Origin: Acidithiobacillus concretivorus
GTDB lineage: Bacteria; Pseudomonadota; Gammaproteobacteria; Acidithiobacillales; Acidithiobacillaceae
DNA length: 52,320 nucleotides
Direction: 5' to 3'
Assembly (NCBI RefSeq): GCF_018853445.1
Contig: NZ_JABELD010000075.1
Span: forward strand, 1 to 52,320
In this document: one piece after another, positions 50,758 to 52,320 of the stretch
Numbering within the stretch: position 1 is the stretch's first letter
Layout: every line of letters starts with the position of its first letter
Notes under the pieces: generated by a model
The model's database searches: none
What the model saw: the letters and a program-made list of their open reading frames with translations, nothing else
Told to the model about the DNA's origin: nothing
Program-made: the position numbers and the translations under genes

Positions 50758-51183
50758 ATGTCTGATGCGTCTTGGCGGAGTATGAGCCTGGAGGAAAGAT
50801 TGAAATGGGCGCTGAGTCCTGAACTGCCCAGTCACTATCGTCCCTTCTTGCTGAGGGAACAGTGGGTGCAAACGCGCTGTTATTTTGCCAGACGGGCGGA
50901 TTTGTTGCCTGAAGAAGTGGCTGCATTGGCTCGGGATGACGACTATGTGATCCGCTTGTGCATTGCGAAAAGGCCGGATTTGTCAGCGGAACAGGTGGCG
51001 GATTTTTGTGCGGATCGGGATCCCAATGTGCGCTATGCCATTGCCCGCAATCCCCTGCTGACAGACATTCAGCGTGCCGAGTTGCTTGCCGATGAAGATG
51101 AATTGGTAAGAACAGCCGCAGCCAAAGGGCCACGGCCTAGTCAGGAGCGTTGTCGGCCGGGTCAGGCGCCATTATTGCGCTGA
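50758..51183 (+). CDS. LRV-type repeat protein
   Basis: 141 aa. Residues about 30-120 show four repeats of roughly 24 residues of the form R-x2-A-x-R-x-D-L-x3-V-x2-L-x-D-D-x3-V-R (for example CYFARRADLLPEEVAALARDD, then LCIAKRPDLSAEQVADFCADR; repeat cores ARRADLLPEEV, AKRPDLSAEQV, ARNPLLTDIQR). This is the leucine-rich variant (LRV) / HEAT-like superhelix found as a protein-binding scaffold. It lacks the 4Fe-4S head of the classical LRV protein. It lies 18 bases after the diiron gene, probably in one operon. Partner unknown. Confidence 0.72.
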   Translation: MSDASWRSMSLEERLKWALSPELPSHYRPFLLREQWVQTRCYFARRADLLPEEVAALARDDDYVIRLCIAKRPDLSAEQVADFCADRDPNVRYAIARNPLLTDIQRAELLADEDELVRTAAAKGPRPSQERCRPGQAPLLR

Positions 51184-51199
51184 CCCGGTGATGCCGATC

Positions 51200-52320
51200 T
51201 TAGTCAGCCTGGCGGCGCAGAAAGGCCGGTATATCCAGGTTGGCAAAATCCTGAACCCCAGAGCTGCCATTACTGCGGTTAGAGGCTGAAGCCGGTGCCG
51301 GACGTTCGTTATGACGCATACCCACGGGTATGTCGAGATTGCGCCAGTCAGAAGGTGTGCTCGGATTGCCGGCACTGGCGGCCCCACGACCCCGGATGTT
51401 CTCCACGGCCAAGCGCACGGGTTCGCGCTGCAAACCTGTAGCCACTACAGTGACGCGCAACTCCCCATCCAGGTCAGGATCCAGCACCGTACCGACCTTC
51501 ACATTGGCGTCATCTGCTGCATAACCGCGAATCAGCTCGCCGACTTCCTGGAATTCTCCCAGGGTCAGGTCCATACCTGCCGTGATGTTGACGAGAATGC
51601 CGCGTGCCCCGGAGAGGTTGATGTCGTCCAGTAACGGGCTGGATGCGGCACGGGTCGCTGCATCTCTGGCGCGGTTTTCCCCCTTGCCACTGGCGGCGCC
51701 CATCATTGCCAGACCCATGCCCGACATGACCGTACGCACATCGGCAAAATCCAGGTTCATCAGGCCGGGACGGGTGACCAACTCGGAGATACCCTGTACC
51801 GCACCCAACAAAATGTTGTCCGCTGCCTGATAGGCATCCTTGAGACTGATGGCCGTGCCCAGAACGGCCAGCAGCTTCTCATTGGGAATAATGACCAGGG
51901 AGTCAACATGCTGGGAAAGTTCGTCGATACCGGAAAGTGCATGCTGTTGGCGTTTTTTGCCTTCAAAATTGAAAGGCTTGGTTACCACCCCAACCGTCAG
52001 AATACCCATGTCCCGGGCAATGGCAGCAACAACAGGAGCAGCACCTGTACCTGTTCCGCCGCCCATGCCGGTAGTGATGAATACCATATCCGCTTTTTCG
52101 AGGGCCGCACGAATATCATCGCGGCCTTCTTCTGCTGCCTTGCGGCCGACTTCCGGATCAGCCCCGGCACCCAGACCACGGGTAATTTGTGCACCCAACT
52201 GAATGGTGCGGCTGGCCAGTGAATGACGTAAAGCCTGGGCATCCGTATTGGCGGTGATGAATTCCACCCCTTCCAAACCCGCTCCACACATATTGTTGAT
52301 GGCGTTACCACCACCACCGC
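51200..52320 (-). CDS. ftsZ: Cell division GTPase FtsZ, N-terminus beyond the window
   Basis: The frame continues past the right edge; reading in from base 52318 gives GGGGNAINN, the start of the nucleotide-binding region. Then NTDAQAL, the tubulin signature GGGTGTGAAPVVA, TKPFNFEGKKR, and SLKDAYQAADNILL, the GTPase synergy loop, cited by its DAYQAADN core. After a variable linker comes the conserved C-terminal tail DIPAFLRRQAD, the docking site for ZipA, FtsA and others. FtsZ forms the division ring; ZapD (gene at 41579) bundles it. Confidence 0.97.
   Translation of the reverse strand, partial: GGGGNAINNMCGAGLEGVEFITANTDAQALRHSLASRTIQLGAQITRGLGAGADPEVGRKAAEEGRDDIRAALEKADMVFITTGMGGGTGTGAAPVVAAIARDMGILTVGVVTKPFNFEGKKRQQHALSGIDELSQHVDSLVIIPNEKLLAVLGTAISLKDAYQAADNILLGAVQGISELVTRPGLMNLDFADVRTVMSGMGLAMMGAASGKGENRARDAATRAASSPLLDDINLSGARGILVNITAGMDLTLGEFQEVGELIRGYAADDANVKVGTVLDPDLDGELRVTVVATGLQREPVRLAVENIRGRGAASAGNPSTPSDWRNLDIPVGMRHNERPAPASASNRSNGSSGVQDFANLDIPAFLRRQAD

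Noticed and set aside
1-52320. tRNA, rRNA, CRISPR arrays, insertion sequences, prophage genes
   Set aside because: I looked for T-loop signatures, regularly spaced short repeats, transposase or integrase motifs and phage structural proteins and saw none. The only dispersed repeat is the 190 bp palindrome family.

Overview
This 52 kb window is chromosomal DNA of moderate GC from a proteobacterium. Several gene groupings (accB-accC-prmA-zinc ribbon-fis, pilS-pilR-pilD-coaE-zapD, mlaFEDCB, a GlrK-QseG-GlrR type system) fit the beta/gamma group. My best guess is Acidithiobacillus or a close relative, judged from remembered protein similarity and a context that fits a metal-exposed autotroph (OprC-like copper receptor, class I fructose-bisphosphatase). 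The genus is an inference. I see no prophage, transposase, rRNA, tRNA or CRISPR array.

Layout. 1-3.8 kb: the end of PTS enzyme I, an AsmA-like membrane protein, mutY and the Fe(II)-trafficking protein gene yggX. 3.8-4.7 kb: a long non-coding stretch with a very good sigma-54 promoter, plus two upstream sites resembling GlrR sites, in front of a small secreted Lys/Met-rich repeat protein. 4.9-10.6 kb: a TonB-dependent receptor with the OprC copper motif, divergent from a sensor kinase-lipoprotein-sigma-54 activator operon (GlrK/QseG/GlrR type). 10.7-13.7 kb: a rhodanese, a histidine phosphatase and the spermidine genes speE and speD. 13.7-19 kb: one tight operon running from lipid transport (mlaFEDCB) through an ABC ATPase and an S4 RNA-binding protein to pdxA. 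19-24.7 kb: HNH nuclease, ksgA, YbjN protein, SPOR protein, argS and an MscS channel. 24.7-33 kb: MFS exporter with LysR regulator, prmB, two exonuclease III genes, rlmJ, a GST, hemH and an SlyD-type isomerase. 33-43.4 kb: anmK, aroE, the type IV pilus genes pilB-pilS-pilR-pilD, coaE, zapD and fbp. 43.4-52.3 kb: a TraT-like lipoprotein, sspB, a lytic transglycosylase, the fis-DUF3426-prmA-accC-accB-aroQ block read leftward, a diiron ferritin-like protein, an LRV-repeat protein and the C-terminal part of ftsZ.

The most unusual feature is a dispersed family of four intergenic elements, each about 190 bp (4708-4900, 11835-12027, 23590-23779, 34255-34446). Each folds back on itself along nearly its whole length. 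The middle of the outer arm has a different sequence in three of the copies, yet both arms changed together, so base pairing is kept. Such compensatory change shows selection for, or copying of, a structure rather than a sequence. I do not recognise the family.

The second most interesting item is the sigma-54 promoter before the Lys-rich secreted protein. It lies about 3 kb from the GlrK/GlrR-type genes and suggests a local regulatory target.
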